Assembly (NCBI GenBank): GCA_030141605.1
Contig: JAQGDQ010001401.1
Coordinates: 1-42,588, forward strand
Source of the DNA: Tubiluchus corallicola
Lineage: Eukaryota > Priapulida > Priapulimorpha > Priapulimorphida > Tubiluchidae
Direction: 5' to 3'
DNA: 42,588 bases
Under the pieces are notes generated by a model, which was not told the origin of the DNA, did no database searches, and saw only the letters and a list, made by a program, of their open reading frames with translations. This document shows, piece by piece, positions 11,470 to 22,189 of this stretch (position 1 is the first letter of the stretch; each line of letters starts with the position of its first letter). The position numbers and the translations under genes were made by a program.

Positions 11470-11541
11470 GTAAGATTATTGCTTCTGTTCAAGGCTGGAT
11501 TAAGCTCTCAAGAGGCCCCAAGTACTGAAAAAATTATGGTG

Positions 11542-11868
11542 ACCCTAAAATGTGTGTCTCTAAAATGTGTGTCTCTAAAATGTGTCCCTAAAATGTGTGT
11601 CCCTAAAATGTGTCCCTAAAATGTGTGCCCCTAAAATGTGCCCCTAAAATGTGTCGCTAAAATGTGTCGCTAAAATGTGTCCCTAAAATGTGTGTCCCTA
11701 AAGTGTGTGTCCCTAAAGTGTGTGTCCCTAAAATGTGTCCCTAAAATGTGTGTCCCTAAAATGTGTCCCTAAAATGTGTGTCCCTAAAATGTGTGTCCCT
11801 AAAATGTGTGTGTCCCTAAAGTGTGTGTCCCTAAAATGTGTGTCCCTAAAGTGTGTCCCTAAAATTTT
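11542..11868 (-). repeat. 14-16-bp minisatellite with TTAGGG core (right arm)
   Basis: About 330 bp of CCCTAAAATGTGTGT-type units, the reverse complement of the array at 9053-9696. It starts 72 bp downstream of the AAMP exon 3 donor and marks the start of the right arm of IR1. Confidence 0.93.
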
Positions 11869-12420
11869 CTCATACAATGTTACACTGCATTACGCTTACC
11901 TGCGAAAGACATACGTAACGGAAAGACAATTCTTTGTTATTTAAAATGCTCGTGCCAGCTGAAGAAACGTCACTGTATCACCATTTCACGGTGCACTAAG
12001 AATGTCACTGGCTCACCAAGAAACGGTCTATAAATTTTAATGGCAAGATGAACTAATTTATACTTCTGCTTAGCTAGTGAAGTGTTCACTACGAATGCTG
12101 TGATTGCGTTTTCAAACTTTACGCAATGCTTGTTCAAACGACTCACTGTTAACATGGCTGCATCTAACGGTCATCGCGGGAGTTTAAATTTCCAAGTTTT
12201 ATACAGCGTTACTACTAATATAAACCCTGTGTGCAATAAGACAGAATGTAAGAGATATAAAATTTCAAGTCAATTTTCTAACCTTTATCTAAGTGAAAGT
12301 TTTCTTACGCTTTATTAAACTTAGACTATTTTGTCATATCCGACTTTCAAAAAGTCAAATTGGGTAGTTATTTAAACTACAGGGTTTCAAAGAGCGACAC
12401 AAACTCCATGTAGTGTGGAA
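11869..12420 (+). repeat. Dispersed repeat R, right-arm copy
   Basis: Mirror of 8503-9052. Contains CATGGCTGCATCTAACGGTC and CGCGGGAGTTTAAATT. The latter blocks recur almost unchanged at about 29760-29800, where the rest of the copy is more diverged. This shows an older family with a conserved core. Element class unknown. Confidence 0.65.
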
Positions 12421-12797
12421 ATTTTATGAATAAGATTATTGATTGATCCATTGATCGTTTCTGATGTGCTAGCAGTTTATCAACAAAATATTGAAAAAAA
12501 AAATTACATTAAATACAATTGCTATGTGACACACTTTTAAACAAAATTACAAAATAAACAAATTATAATTGTTATTTTCTCTAAGATTACAGTAAAAGCT
12601 AAGACAACAGCCCCCGCCCACTATCAGTTTAACAAGTTCTGGTTCAAAGTGTATATAATGCTTAAACAGAGAGAGTCTCTTGTTTGTAAGGCATTTTTGC
12701 ATTGAAAGTTAAATCTGAACATTGAGTATGCAGTTTATAGTATTCTTCCTATAGGTAGAGTTTCACCTTTTCCATTTTACATGTCTTTGAAGTGCTC

Positions 12798-13232
12798 TGT
12801 GAAAGTTGTAACTGTATATTTTAGGTGCTGCCATCTATTGATTAGTTACTTTAACATTTTACTAGTTAAACTCATCCTTAGTACAATTGCTCGGTCCAGT
12901 GAATATGCAAACTCACTGGATCTCCCCTATTTTTACTGTAATGGGATATGTGAAGCCAAGTTTTGCATAGTTTTCTACCTATATATACTGGCTGGAATTC
13001 ACTTCTAGCCACTGTCTCTCTGTCACGCTCTTAGTGCCTGCAGTCGTGCTACACACTGTCTAATTCTTCGTGATCAGTGCAGGACACTCTGGTCCTCAGT
13101 GTAGTTTAGCAGTCCTGTTACATATAACTATGTAGTGTAATAAAAGTGTTTCAGTTTTTGTGCAAACATGTAATCTGGTGTTTAGTTGTTTTCTACAAGT
13201 GTTCAATTTCAACTTCATAACTAACTTTCACA
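12798..13232 (+). mobile_element. Solo LTR B' (right arm), TSD TGCTC
   Basis: A 435-bp LTR bounded by TGTGAAAG ... CTTTCACA with flanking 5-bp duplications TGCTC (12793-12797 and 13233-13237). These are the reverse complement of the duplications around LTR B, so both come from one insertion event. It has CTATATATACTG and TAATAAAAG in LTR order and no internal coding region. Confidence 0.88.
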
Positions 13233-13456
13233 TGCTCCATAACAAGATCTCTAACTGCTGGTCTGACCAACGCAGCACTCTTCACAGATGTTACAAGTGA
13301 GTTTGTATACTATTCCCATAGCACTGCACTGACTGTCCAAACCACATTTGCAGTTTGCTACTGTCATCTATGAGGACAATTTGATTTTATTGTCAATATT
13401 TTATTACGCCAATTTTTTACTCTACACTAATTTAACTTTTAGCTGATAGTTGAGAG

Positions 13457-13829
13457 ACCAAAAGGTTCTAGGCTGAAATAAACTTTGAGACTGACCGAAA
13501 GGCTCTAGGTTGAAATAAACTTTGAGACTGACCGAAAGGCTCTAGGTTGAAATAAACTTTGAGACTGACCGAAAGGCTCTAGTCTGAAATAAACTTTGAG
13601 ACTGACCAAAAGTTTCTAGTCTGAAATAAACTTTGAGACTGACCAAAAGGTTCTAGTCTGAAATAAACTTTGAGACTGACCAAAAGTTTCTAGTCTGAAA
13701 TAAACTTTGAGACTGACCAAAAGGTTCTAGTCTGAAATAAACTTTGAGACTGACCAAAAGTTTCTAGTCTGAAATAAACTTTGAGACTGACCAAAAGGTT
13801 CTAGTCTGAAATAAACTTTGAGATTGACC
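13457..13829 (-). repeat. 37-bp minisatellite, ~10 copies (right arm)
   Basis: Reverse complement of the array at 6822-7455, with about seven fewer units. Units read GAAATAAACTTTGAGACTGA plus a variable CCAAAAGGTTCTAGTCT part. It differs from the left array in the distribution of unit variants as well as in number. Confidence 0.93.
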
Positions 13830-14126
13830 ACAACCATTAAGTGTGAACAGTTTTAGACATCTGACATTTTGTGCAAGTGTAGCCTACATACTCACCAGAA
13901 TGTTTTGCAAAAGTTGTGACAGAATCATCTTGTACGTCTTCCATAGAACTACCATTGCCGTCCGTGTTGCCGTCATCATCAATATCAGCATCATAGGTTT
14001 CATCAATCTCAACGTCAGCCACGTCATCCGCTAAATAAAAGAATCGCATTATATATGTATGGAATGTGACAATTTCATCACCAGCTTCTGATTACAAATT
14101 ACAACTTAATTTTTGTTGGCAGGCAT

Positions 14127-14545
14127 GTTGTTGGCATCCTTCTGTCTTGGAAGACAATGGAGTGTGCGCCAAGAGAGTCAGTTATTGATCACATTGATGG
14201 AGCTGCAGCATCGACTGTGGCTGAGCAATCTGATCCTTGAACCACTGGAGTGGCCTCTACAGGGCGCACGCCTGGGCAAGGTGTATGGAGATCCTGAGTT
14301 GCCCAGACAACAGGAACCCCCTCTCTTCCTCTCTGGTGTAGTCCAAAGGAAAGCGGAGTGATACGTTTGGCACCAGGTTGGCTGCAGGAGCTGCCGGAGT
14401 CAGTGAGCATGCTGCACTGGCATCCCGCAAGCCTACAGCACCTGGTATTCCTAGGCGGTCACCCATCCAAGTACTAACCAAGCTCTATGTTGCTTAACTT
14501 CTGTGATCAGACGAGAACCGGTGTTTTCAACGTAATTTGGCCGTA
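14127..14545 (-). mobile_element. 5S rRNA-derived SINE (right arm, complete head)
   Basis: Flanked on both sides by the 12-bp duplication GTTGGCAGGCAT (14115-14126 and 14546-14557), a clear target-site duplication. Read on the - strand it starts TACGGCCAAATTACGTTGAA, then CACCGGTTCTCGTCTGATCA, GAAGTTAAGCAAC, GGTTAGTACTTGGATGGG, GACCGCC and GGTGCTGTAGGC. This is a nearly full-length 5S rRNA head of about 115 nt (14431-14545). The body follows, but 138 bp present in the left-arm copy (6095-6232) is missing here. There is no T-run terminator directly after the 5S part, as expected for a SINE rather than a 5S gene. Presumably inserted through LINE machinery. Confidence 0.85.
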
Positions 14546-15700
14546 GTTGGCAGGCATAAAGCACACTTAATTACACTCTTAACTGGTCCAATTTATATAT
14601 GAATTACTTACTAAGTCTAGTAAATAGTATGAACAAAAGTGGTGGCCGGCTGATAACATTAAACATGCAATCAATGGCAGAAAGCGACCTGCATAAATCT
14701 AGGACAAGTTCAGCATTTTTAGATAGGCTCCTGTTAATTTTTCAACAAAGGCAGCCCAAACACGAGCTTTAAAATTACTGGCTTTCATCGGCCAAGTCAG
14801 GCTTTTTCAACTATTTGTTGAAACGAGCTGAAACAGGCCACAGGCCCTGCAGTTCTCTCTACTAGAAGGTCTCATGTTTCTTGAAAATACTACAGATAAT
14901 ACAATTGTCGATTTTGATGCAGTAACCCTTATCTTGGATTTGTGTAATCCTCCTTGAATGCATCATGTTTTATCCTATCCTACATCTTGTCCATTTTCCT
15001 TAACTTGTTATTACAAAACCAAAGGCAGTTGATTTTGACAACTATTGTTTATATATAAACGTACTTTTGTGCATTTTTCCCTAGTAGTTTATGAAAACCA
15101 ACGTAAAAATTGGTCCTTGTAATGCGATAACCAAAGAGGTTATGCTGGGTGCGAGCACATGTCTTTAGCTTGTACTGAAGTATATCGCTAAGCAGCGGCC
15201 GACCAGCAAGTGGCACTCGGCAATTGTTAGTATATGTAGTTTGTACTAGAGAGAAAAGAATTATTTAATAAATGTGAAAAAGGAAAAGTTAGGTAGGTCA
15301 GTAAGAACAGGATAGCGCTAAAAAACAGTTTGGAGAAAGAGGGTCATGGGAGTAGATTTAGATATTATAGTTTTAGTTTTTTGAGAGGTGATTATATTTT
15401 CATCTTTGCAGGAGTGTAATTAATAATTATAATCTAGTTTGTATTAATGGAGAGAAATTTTGCATATGCATAGTTATAATATTTTGCAAGGAATATGTTA
15501 TGAAAGGAGTACGGAATACAAAACGACAAATACAAATACAGGTTTTTGGAGTCATCAGGAGGAACTTGAGAGTCGAATTTCGGCTGCTTGGTTGATCAAG
15601 GATGGAAATAACAGCTCTATGAAGTCTTTTTTATTGAAGTAAATTTTCTAAAAAACACTGAAAGATTTTCAAACACTCGAGTATTCTATTATATCACCTC

Positions 15701-16406
15701 TGTGGAAGTTGTGGCTCTATATTTTAGGTGCTGCCATCTATTGACTAATCACTTTACATTTTACTAGCTAAACTCACCCCTAGTATAATTGTTCGGTCCA
15801 GTAAATATGCATACTCACTGGATCTCTCCCTATTTTACTGTAATGGTTTTTGCGAAGCCAAGTTTGCATTACCTATACCTATATATACTGACTGGATTCT
15901 ACTTCTAGTCACTCTCTGTCTCACTCTCAATGCAGTGCAGAAGTCGTGCTAGTCGTGCTACACACCTGTCTAACTCACACTCTCAGTGCAGTGCAGTGCA
16001 GCAGTCGTGATACTCACGTGACTCTCACACTCAGTGCAGTGCAGCAGTCGTGATACTCACGTGACTCTCACACTCAGTGGAGTGCAGCAGTCGTGATACC
16101 CATGTCATGTTACTGTCTGACTCTCAGTGATCAGTGCAGGACACTCGTGTTCTCAGTGTTCAGTGTAGCAGTCATTCTACATATGTGTATGTCGTCTAAT
16201 AAACGTTTTTCAGTTTTGTGCAGATATGTAGTATAGTGTTTTATTCGTTTTCCACAAAGTGTTCAACTACAACCTCATGCAGTCATTCTACATATGTGTA
16301 TGTCGTCTAATAAACGCTTCAGTCTTGTGCAGATATGTAGTATAGTGTTTTATTCGTTTTCTACAAAGTATTCAACTACAACGTGTATTCATACATGTCT
16401 TTCACA
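15701..16406 (+). mobile_element. Solo LTR A' (right arm), TSD ACCTC
   Basis: A 706-bp LTR bounded by TGTGGAAG ... CTTTCACA, flanked by ACCTC at 15696-15700 and 16407-16411, the reverse complement of the duplications of LTR A. It contains the TATA-like CTATATATACTG, tandem GTGCAGCAGTCGTGATACTC units, and two copies of the AATAAA-containing U5 segment (about 16162-16275 and 16276-16385). Confidence 0.88.
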
Positions 16407-17126
16407 ACCTCATTTAGTTCAATACATCTTTCTTAGTAGCAGATGTCTAAGAAATTCACGAAAAATTGTGGTTAAGAATCACAAGCGCAATGATGTCCAT
16501 GAACTTACCCAAGTCTGGCTGATGTTCACTATCAATTTCAATCACTTCTTCAATTTCTTCAGCTTGGAAGTAATGACGATTGTTGCTGGGAAGATGATCG
16601 CCTTCCGACATTTTTGTTCCTTCAAACAGAAGAAAACACTCGTATAACTATCCAAACTAATGAAAGCAGGGCTGGAAGTTTCCGGGCAGGTTTTTGGATT
16701 TTGTATTTAACTTTTGAGCCAAGAAACTACACTAGCATGTCACAGATGCAGCCAGATTACCCTGTTATAGGGTCGCTGATTTTCCCCGGACAGTTTTGCA
16801 TGTTTTCATTTTGTATTTAAACTTTTTTCTCCGTAGTAATATGTCTCCAAGTCATTTCCTTATTTTTGTCAAAACTGTACAAGGCTCGAACTATTGTGAA
16901 ACGTCATGAGCTAGACAGTATTTACCTAGTTTTTACCCAATTACTTCCTGGATGCATAGAACCTGGTATAAAAAACAACATGAGGCACTCAAAGAAACAG
17001 AAGGGAGAGAAGAGAAAAAAGAGGCAGCAAAAAGCAAATTGTGTTCCTCTGAGTCTGGAATAAAGTGAACAGTGTGTGTTGTTACATTGTTATTGTTGTT
17101 GTTACTTGTTGGCTAGTTCACAGAGT

Positions 17127-19918
17127 AAAACGAAGAAGTGTAAGACTAACAGAACCTAAACTATCTATGTACGAGTAGTATGAACTCACTATATACACAG
17201 TATGCGTACGAATTTGGCTAGTTCACAGAGTAATAGTTTATAAAAGTACGTCCACTATATCACTATACGCATAATTAATGGTCAACTTACTTCACTTATA
17301 CACTAGTAATTAATAATTAATGATAACAATCTCTTGATCTATTCCTGTACTTACTTCATTTTGGCTATATGCAGCAATAAGGTGAATCAACGTCGAACGG
17401 AAATAAGGTCAAAGTGTGCAAAGAGGAAGTGACGAAATTCGCGTATTGTTACGTACTTCATTTTTGTGATTAGCTGCTACGTTAGCGGCATCAAAGTTAC
17501 ATTGTTGTTGCCGTAATTTGGTGTGCACTAGCGAACAATTTATTCTCTCATCCCATGTGTTCATTAAAATTCAGTCTTACCCAAGACTGAGATTCTAAAG
17601 TCATTTCTGCTAATTTACGTCTCTACACTTTATGATTCAATCAAAAGCTAAAATAAACCACACAACTAACTGAAAGTCTTTCAAAGCTAGTGAAATAAAT
17701 GTTGATGTAGGTAATCAAACCTTACAAAATCAAAAGGTCTATATTTCTTAACATAGGCCTGTAGAATCTTTATTATGTTTCCTTAGACCTTATACTGAGG
17801 AGGTTACAACAACGTCAACATTGTAAAGTTCTGTGCAATACAACTCTTTACTGTGGAATCATACTGCTAAGAGTATTCATGGGTAGTTCTTTAATTTTTA
17901 AAATGTAGTATCTTTACGTAGAAGTAAACAGCGTTCTAATTTCCTATATGAGAAACTAATCTTCACACATCCTACATAATCATTAATAGCATTATTAACC
18001 GCAAATAATACATTGATGTCGCGCTTGTGATTAAAGCGTAAAATAAAAGCTAACAAGCCCAAATTATGATGTACCTATAAATAAACCTAATTTCAGTCCC
18101 TAAAAAACTTCCAAATGCCTCCTAAATGTCGAAAATTTGGCAGCCACACACCATGAATTCACACAGCCACCTATAGCTGCTACACAAAATGTGTATAATG
18201 CAGATAAATTTTTGTAATTTATTGTCCACTTCAGCATAATTACAATATCACATTGTAACCATATATCAAATCAATTACATGTATATCATTTCAAATCAAT
18301 GTAATTACAATAATTATAAAAGAACTATATTAATATAGTTACTAACAACATAATACTATTAATAGTATAATACTTAATAGTTCATGCTGCACGGTGGTCA
18401 AGAAGCAAAGGTTGTAAGACAACAAAAGAAAGAAGCTATGGTGCCTGCAATTAAATTAAGCAGTATTTTTTTATAAAATCCTGGAATATGCAGGACGCTA
18501 AACGTTTTGCAGAGAAAATTGTCCACAAATCTAAACTTTAATTTCCTCAAAAACGCAAAATATTGTAACACGTGCACCACAACTTTGCACTTAGCAATAG
18601 GGGAAATCATTTTGTTTGTTTCCATTCGCGCAGTCAGTGTCGCCCTAGCGGCACAGCAGTCGGACTGTTGTTGTCAGGTAAACTACAGCGCAAGCTGTTT
18701 GTACACTAATGTGTACTGTAGCAGATAAATTGATGAAACCACCAAAGTCAGGCCGGTCGACAGGTGCTCATAAATTGCTCAGCAGTGAGTTGCAAAAACA
18801 CAAATAAAAAATATCTTTTTTAATTTCCCGAGGATGCAGCCAGGTAATTATAACAAAATGCTTGCTAATTATAACACAGTTTTGTACCTTTTGTTACAAG
18901 TTGAATATTTTGTACACTAAGCAAAGACTGCAAGGCCTACAACAGCAGCTGTTATATTTTTGAATATTATTTAAGCAAACATAGGGCATTAAGAATAATT
19001 TGTAGTTAGAACAAAAATTCATATCTCATGAAAATTAATAGGTTTATTTATTAAAAAAGTTAAGAAAGTTGATCATAAAGAAAGTTTGCAAATACCTGGC
19101 TCATGTAGTATTCTATTTCTGGAGAAATATTTTTTCTAAAAAAACATTCCTTTTTAATATGTTCTTATCAGGAAATATCACTTGAAGAAATATTAGGCCT
19201 GACTTTCATGTGTAATATCTTTCATAGAAAAAAATCGATTTTTTCAAAAGAGCAAATAATTTTTCCAGAACAAAACTTAATCTAAGCAACCGCATGTTTT
19301 GTTAATTCCAAGTTAAAAGATGTTTAAAAAGCATATAATCATACATTGGCCTTTCATATGAGTTGGAGTTGGCTATAAAATCACGTTGAACGAACAGGGA
19401 TGCATGTATGACATTATTCCTCTTTTTTATTATCACTGAACAAACAGTGATTTTGGCTTAACGAAATTGTGCGTATGCAAACATTATTGGCGAACTTAAG
19501 AATATTATTATTACATTCAAAGCGCCGCTCAAATTTTTTAATTATCCGCCGTTTGACGCCGCTAGCGCAGCAGCTAACCGCAAAAACGAAGTACGTAACA
19601 ATACGCGAATTTCCTCACTTCCTCTTTGCACACTTTGACCTTATTTCCGTTCGACGTTGATTCACCTTATTGCTGCAGGTTGCCAAAAACAAAATAAGAA
19701 CAGGAATAGATCAAGAGATTGTTATCATTAATTATTATATTACTAGTGTATAAGTGAAGTAAGTTGACCATTAATTATGCGTATAGTGATATAGTGGACG
19801 TACTTTTATAAACTATTACTCTGTGAACTAGCCAAATTCGTACGCATACTGTGTATATAGTGAGTTCATACTACTTGTACATAGTTTAGGTTCTCTAGTA
19901 TCACACTTCTTCGTTTTT
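17127..19918. mobile_element. Foldback-type element, right-arm copy
   Basis: Mirror of 715-3567, with inverted ends at about 17127-17490 and 19550-19918. It encloses the dispersed repeat copy at 18211-18422. It is about 60 bp shorter than the left-arm copy. No transposase ORF. Confidence 0.6.
18211..18422 (+). repeat. AT-rich dispersed repeat, copy 3
   Basis: Begins TTTGTAATTTATTGTCCACT and ends near GGTCAAGAAGCAAAGGTTG. The most complete copy of the family seen at 1-183. It is nested within the foldback element of the right arm. Confidence 0.7.
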
Positions 19919-20002
19919 AAACTATGGTTTTTGTGCTTGTTTTTAGGCCTAACCTAGGAATCAAACTTGATAATCAAAATCCTGATGCAAAATTTCTAGC
20001 CT

Positions 20003-20079
20003 AAAAATCCAGGTCCCGGTCGATTTTCGCCGAGCGATAACCTAATTGATATGATTGCTTAGTGCAATATGACGATCTG
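20003..20079 (-). repeat. Short dispersed repeat S, right-arm copy
   Basis: Reverse complement of 554-630. Blocks CAGGTCCCGG, GATTTTCGCCGAGCG and GATATGATTGCTTAG are visible. Confidence 0.6.
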
Positions 20080-21187
20080 CACTGCTCTCACGATTGCTCG
20101 TGGACCATCAGTGGGGCAGTCAGCATTTCTATGCCTAGTACATTCGTGACTTTGTGCATAAAATACTGGAAAAAATATTTTTGAGATAATGCTGAAACAG
20201 TAAAAATGCTGATCATGACTTTATTCAGGCGATACATTAACTTCACTGAATTAAAACATTGTTGGTTTAAATGTCGTTTTTCAGTGGTTTTTATATTATT
20301 ATGTTATAGCAAATCAGAGTTTTTTTGGCCCTATTACGACTTAGCCCCGGAAAGGCCTGGTTTAGTAAAAACGCAAGTTGTATCCATTTATTCTCCTGGA
20401 TACTACTCTGCCATATGAAGTAAGATACACTCCATCGCTTCTCATTTGTAGTGCTGCCGCCACATACTCTCGTTGAGATGCTTTGGGAGCGTAGTGGATT
20501 GCCATGTATTGCCTTCAATTTTGATTTGCAATTTTTAATGATTTTTGATTTGCAATAGTATATAATTATTTTAATTTGTATCCAGCCCACCAGCCAGCTA
20601 TAATTTAATAGGAAAAGTTTGCGTTTTAACCTTAAGCCTTTTTCTGTCGTCTCCGTCAATGCAAATTTACTTGTTATGTATACGTTCAGTCCACCCCTCG
20701 ACCAAAATTTAATGTAAACAATCTGCTGTGCCAGACCATGGGTGAGGCTCAGAAAAATCGTCTGGGAGTATGGCATTAAAAATTAGGTACGAATAGTTCA
20801 AAGACATGTAAATGAAACATTTATTATCATGACAGCTAAGGAAATTGAAATATAATTGTGGCGCGCTTAGTTATTAATAATAATGCCGAATTATAATAAT
20901 TGCTATTATGAAAAATCACTTAGCTATTTCAGCATGAACACACTCTCGAAGCAAAAATGTTTAACACTGCTTGTAGTAATTTAAATATTTATTCAGATTA
21001 AAATACATTTTATATGATCGAGTGCTTCAAAAATTGGGTCAAATGTCAATTTTTTGTTTTTTGTAAAAACAAATGGTAAATTTAATGGAGTTTTATATTC
21101 TATTAACAATGCTACTAATAGTATTAGCCATTAGTATTAGTATTGATAAACTCCGGGGTTGATCAATAATCGTATCGTATGCGAAGC

Positions 21188-21266
21188 ACGGATCGTCATA
21201 TTGCGCTAAGCAATCATATCGAAATCGCAGTTCGCTCGGCGAAAATCAAGCGGGACCTGAATTCTA
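21188..21266 (+). repeat. Short dispersed repeat S, third copy
   Basis: Shares GATCGTCATATTGC, CTAAGCAATCATATC, CTCGGCGAAAATC and CGGGACCTG with 554-630 but differs between these blocks, so it is an older, independent copy. Confidence 0.6.
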
Positions 21267-21439
21267 ATAGAGTGCCCTTAAAACTAGGAGAGTAACAAAT
21301 AATTTGTTTTGCACATGATTACATTAAAATTATCATGCGTGGTTTATAATAATTAATGTGATAACTTTGTATGGGAGATGGGGCAAGCAAAACCCAAAAG
21401 TGTTATCAAGTCACCGGCCACACAGCGACTATATTGTTT

Positions 21440-21545
21440 TAGCAGGTCATATGAACATTTTAAATTATTAAGAATTTTCTTGTCGAATTATGTAAATCTT
21501 TCAAACAGGTGAGCGTAATGCTAAGTAATATAACTTTGCATGGAA
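21440..21545 (+). repeat. Fragment of dispersed repeat R with donor-like motif
   Basis: Matches about 8950-9056, including CTTTCAAACAGGTGAGCG and GTAATGC. CAGGTGAGC is a strong 5' splice site match. It lies about 500 bp upstream of a good acceptor at 22010 and of the zinc finger start codon, so it could supply a non-coding first exon. That is inference only. Confidence 0.5.
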
Positions 21546-22189
21546 AGTTTTCTGGGAAGTACAAGTATTGATCTGAAATAACAAAAACTCCTACCTCAAT
21601 TCTGTAAACTAAACCTTTACTATGCTGCCTTTCTCAACAAAAAATGCTCTAGTTTCACTACCTTTGCGATCTTTAATGAAGGAAATGAAATTTCTGCCGT
21701 TCTCTTCCCATCGCTCTTAGTATGCTGTGAATAGCAGTACATTGTGCCTATTGCACAAATTCACACACATACCGTGTATGTGTATACTGCAGGCAGCATT
21801 TCAAGTCTTTCTGATCATTCGTTTGTTCATTTGCTTGGCCTGGTGTGCTAATCGTATATGAAACAAGCGTCTTGCAAAAGTTGTTAACTGCAATATTAAA
21901 CTCTGTAGGTTTACTGATTAAAGCAACTATGTCAGGTAAAATCATATTAATTTGATTCTGTAATAATATATGTATCTAATTATAATTAATATCATTTATT
22001 ATATTTTCAGAGTAAGCTGATATTAAGATCATGGAACATTAAGACACACAATGGAACATGTGGCACTTATGTAAGAGAGAAATAAGTGATGTTAGTCAAA
22101 GTAGAAGTTGACTGCTGTGTTTGTGATTAACACAGTTGCTTTAAGACCACAAGTGCTTTCTTAAGGCTCACATATTACAACAAATAGCC

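Larger units (their letters stand above)
13896..16611 (-). pseudogene. AAMP: Inverted partial copy of AAMP (exons 1-2)
   Basis: Exon 1 is 16509-16611 and exon 2 is 13896-14030, the same lengths (103 and 135 nt) and splice sites as the + strand copy, with reading frames intact. Differences I can see: exon 1 has two silent changes and one replacement (Asn28 to Ser), and exon 2 has one silent change. There is no third exon on this strand; the copy ends in intron 2 at the minisatellite. It could be a promoter-plus-two-exon duplication, or the 5' end of the other allele joined in reverse. Intact coding sequence with mostly silent change argues against an old decayed pseudogene. Confidence 0.85.
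11542..20457 (-). repeat. Right arm of large inverted repeat IR1
   Basis: Reverse complement of 176-9696. The outer edge is sharp. The left arm reads TGCAGCACTACAAATGAG and the right arm (on the - strand) GGCAGCACTACAAATGAG, and homology is lost beyond GCAGCAC on both sides. The right flank is unique sequence leading to the zinc finger gene, whereas the left flank is a truncated copy of the AT-rich dispersed repeat. Confidence 0.93.
20458..22010. other. Unique spacer upstream of zinc finger gene
   Basis: Begins directly at the IR1 edge. It is AT-rich and holds two fragments of families that also occur in the IR1 arms: repeat S at 21188-21266 and the splice-donor end of repeat R at 21440-21545. 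It ends with the pyrimidine-rich acceptor TTATTATATTTTCAG at 22010, which probably splices the 5' UTR of the zinc finger gene. A 161-codon ORF across the IR1 edge on the - strand has no recognisable features. Confidence 0.5.

Noticed and set aside
14429-14551. Functional 5S rRNA gene
   Set aside because: Degenerate 5' region (AAATTACG where CATACCACG-like is usual), no T-run terminator, flanked by a 12-bp target duplication and joined to a SINE body.
20291-20776. 161-codon ORF on the minus strand
   Set aside because: Crosses the sharp IR1 boundary, has no recognisable domain or signal, and its left-arm equivalent is truncated by the dispersed repeat.
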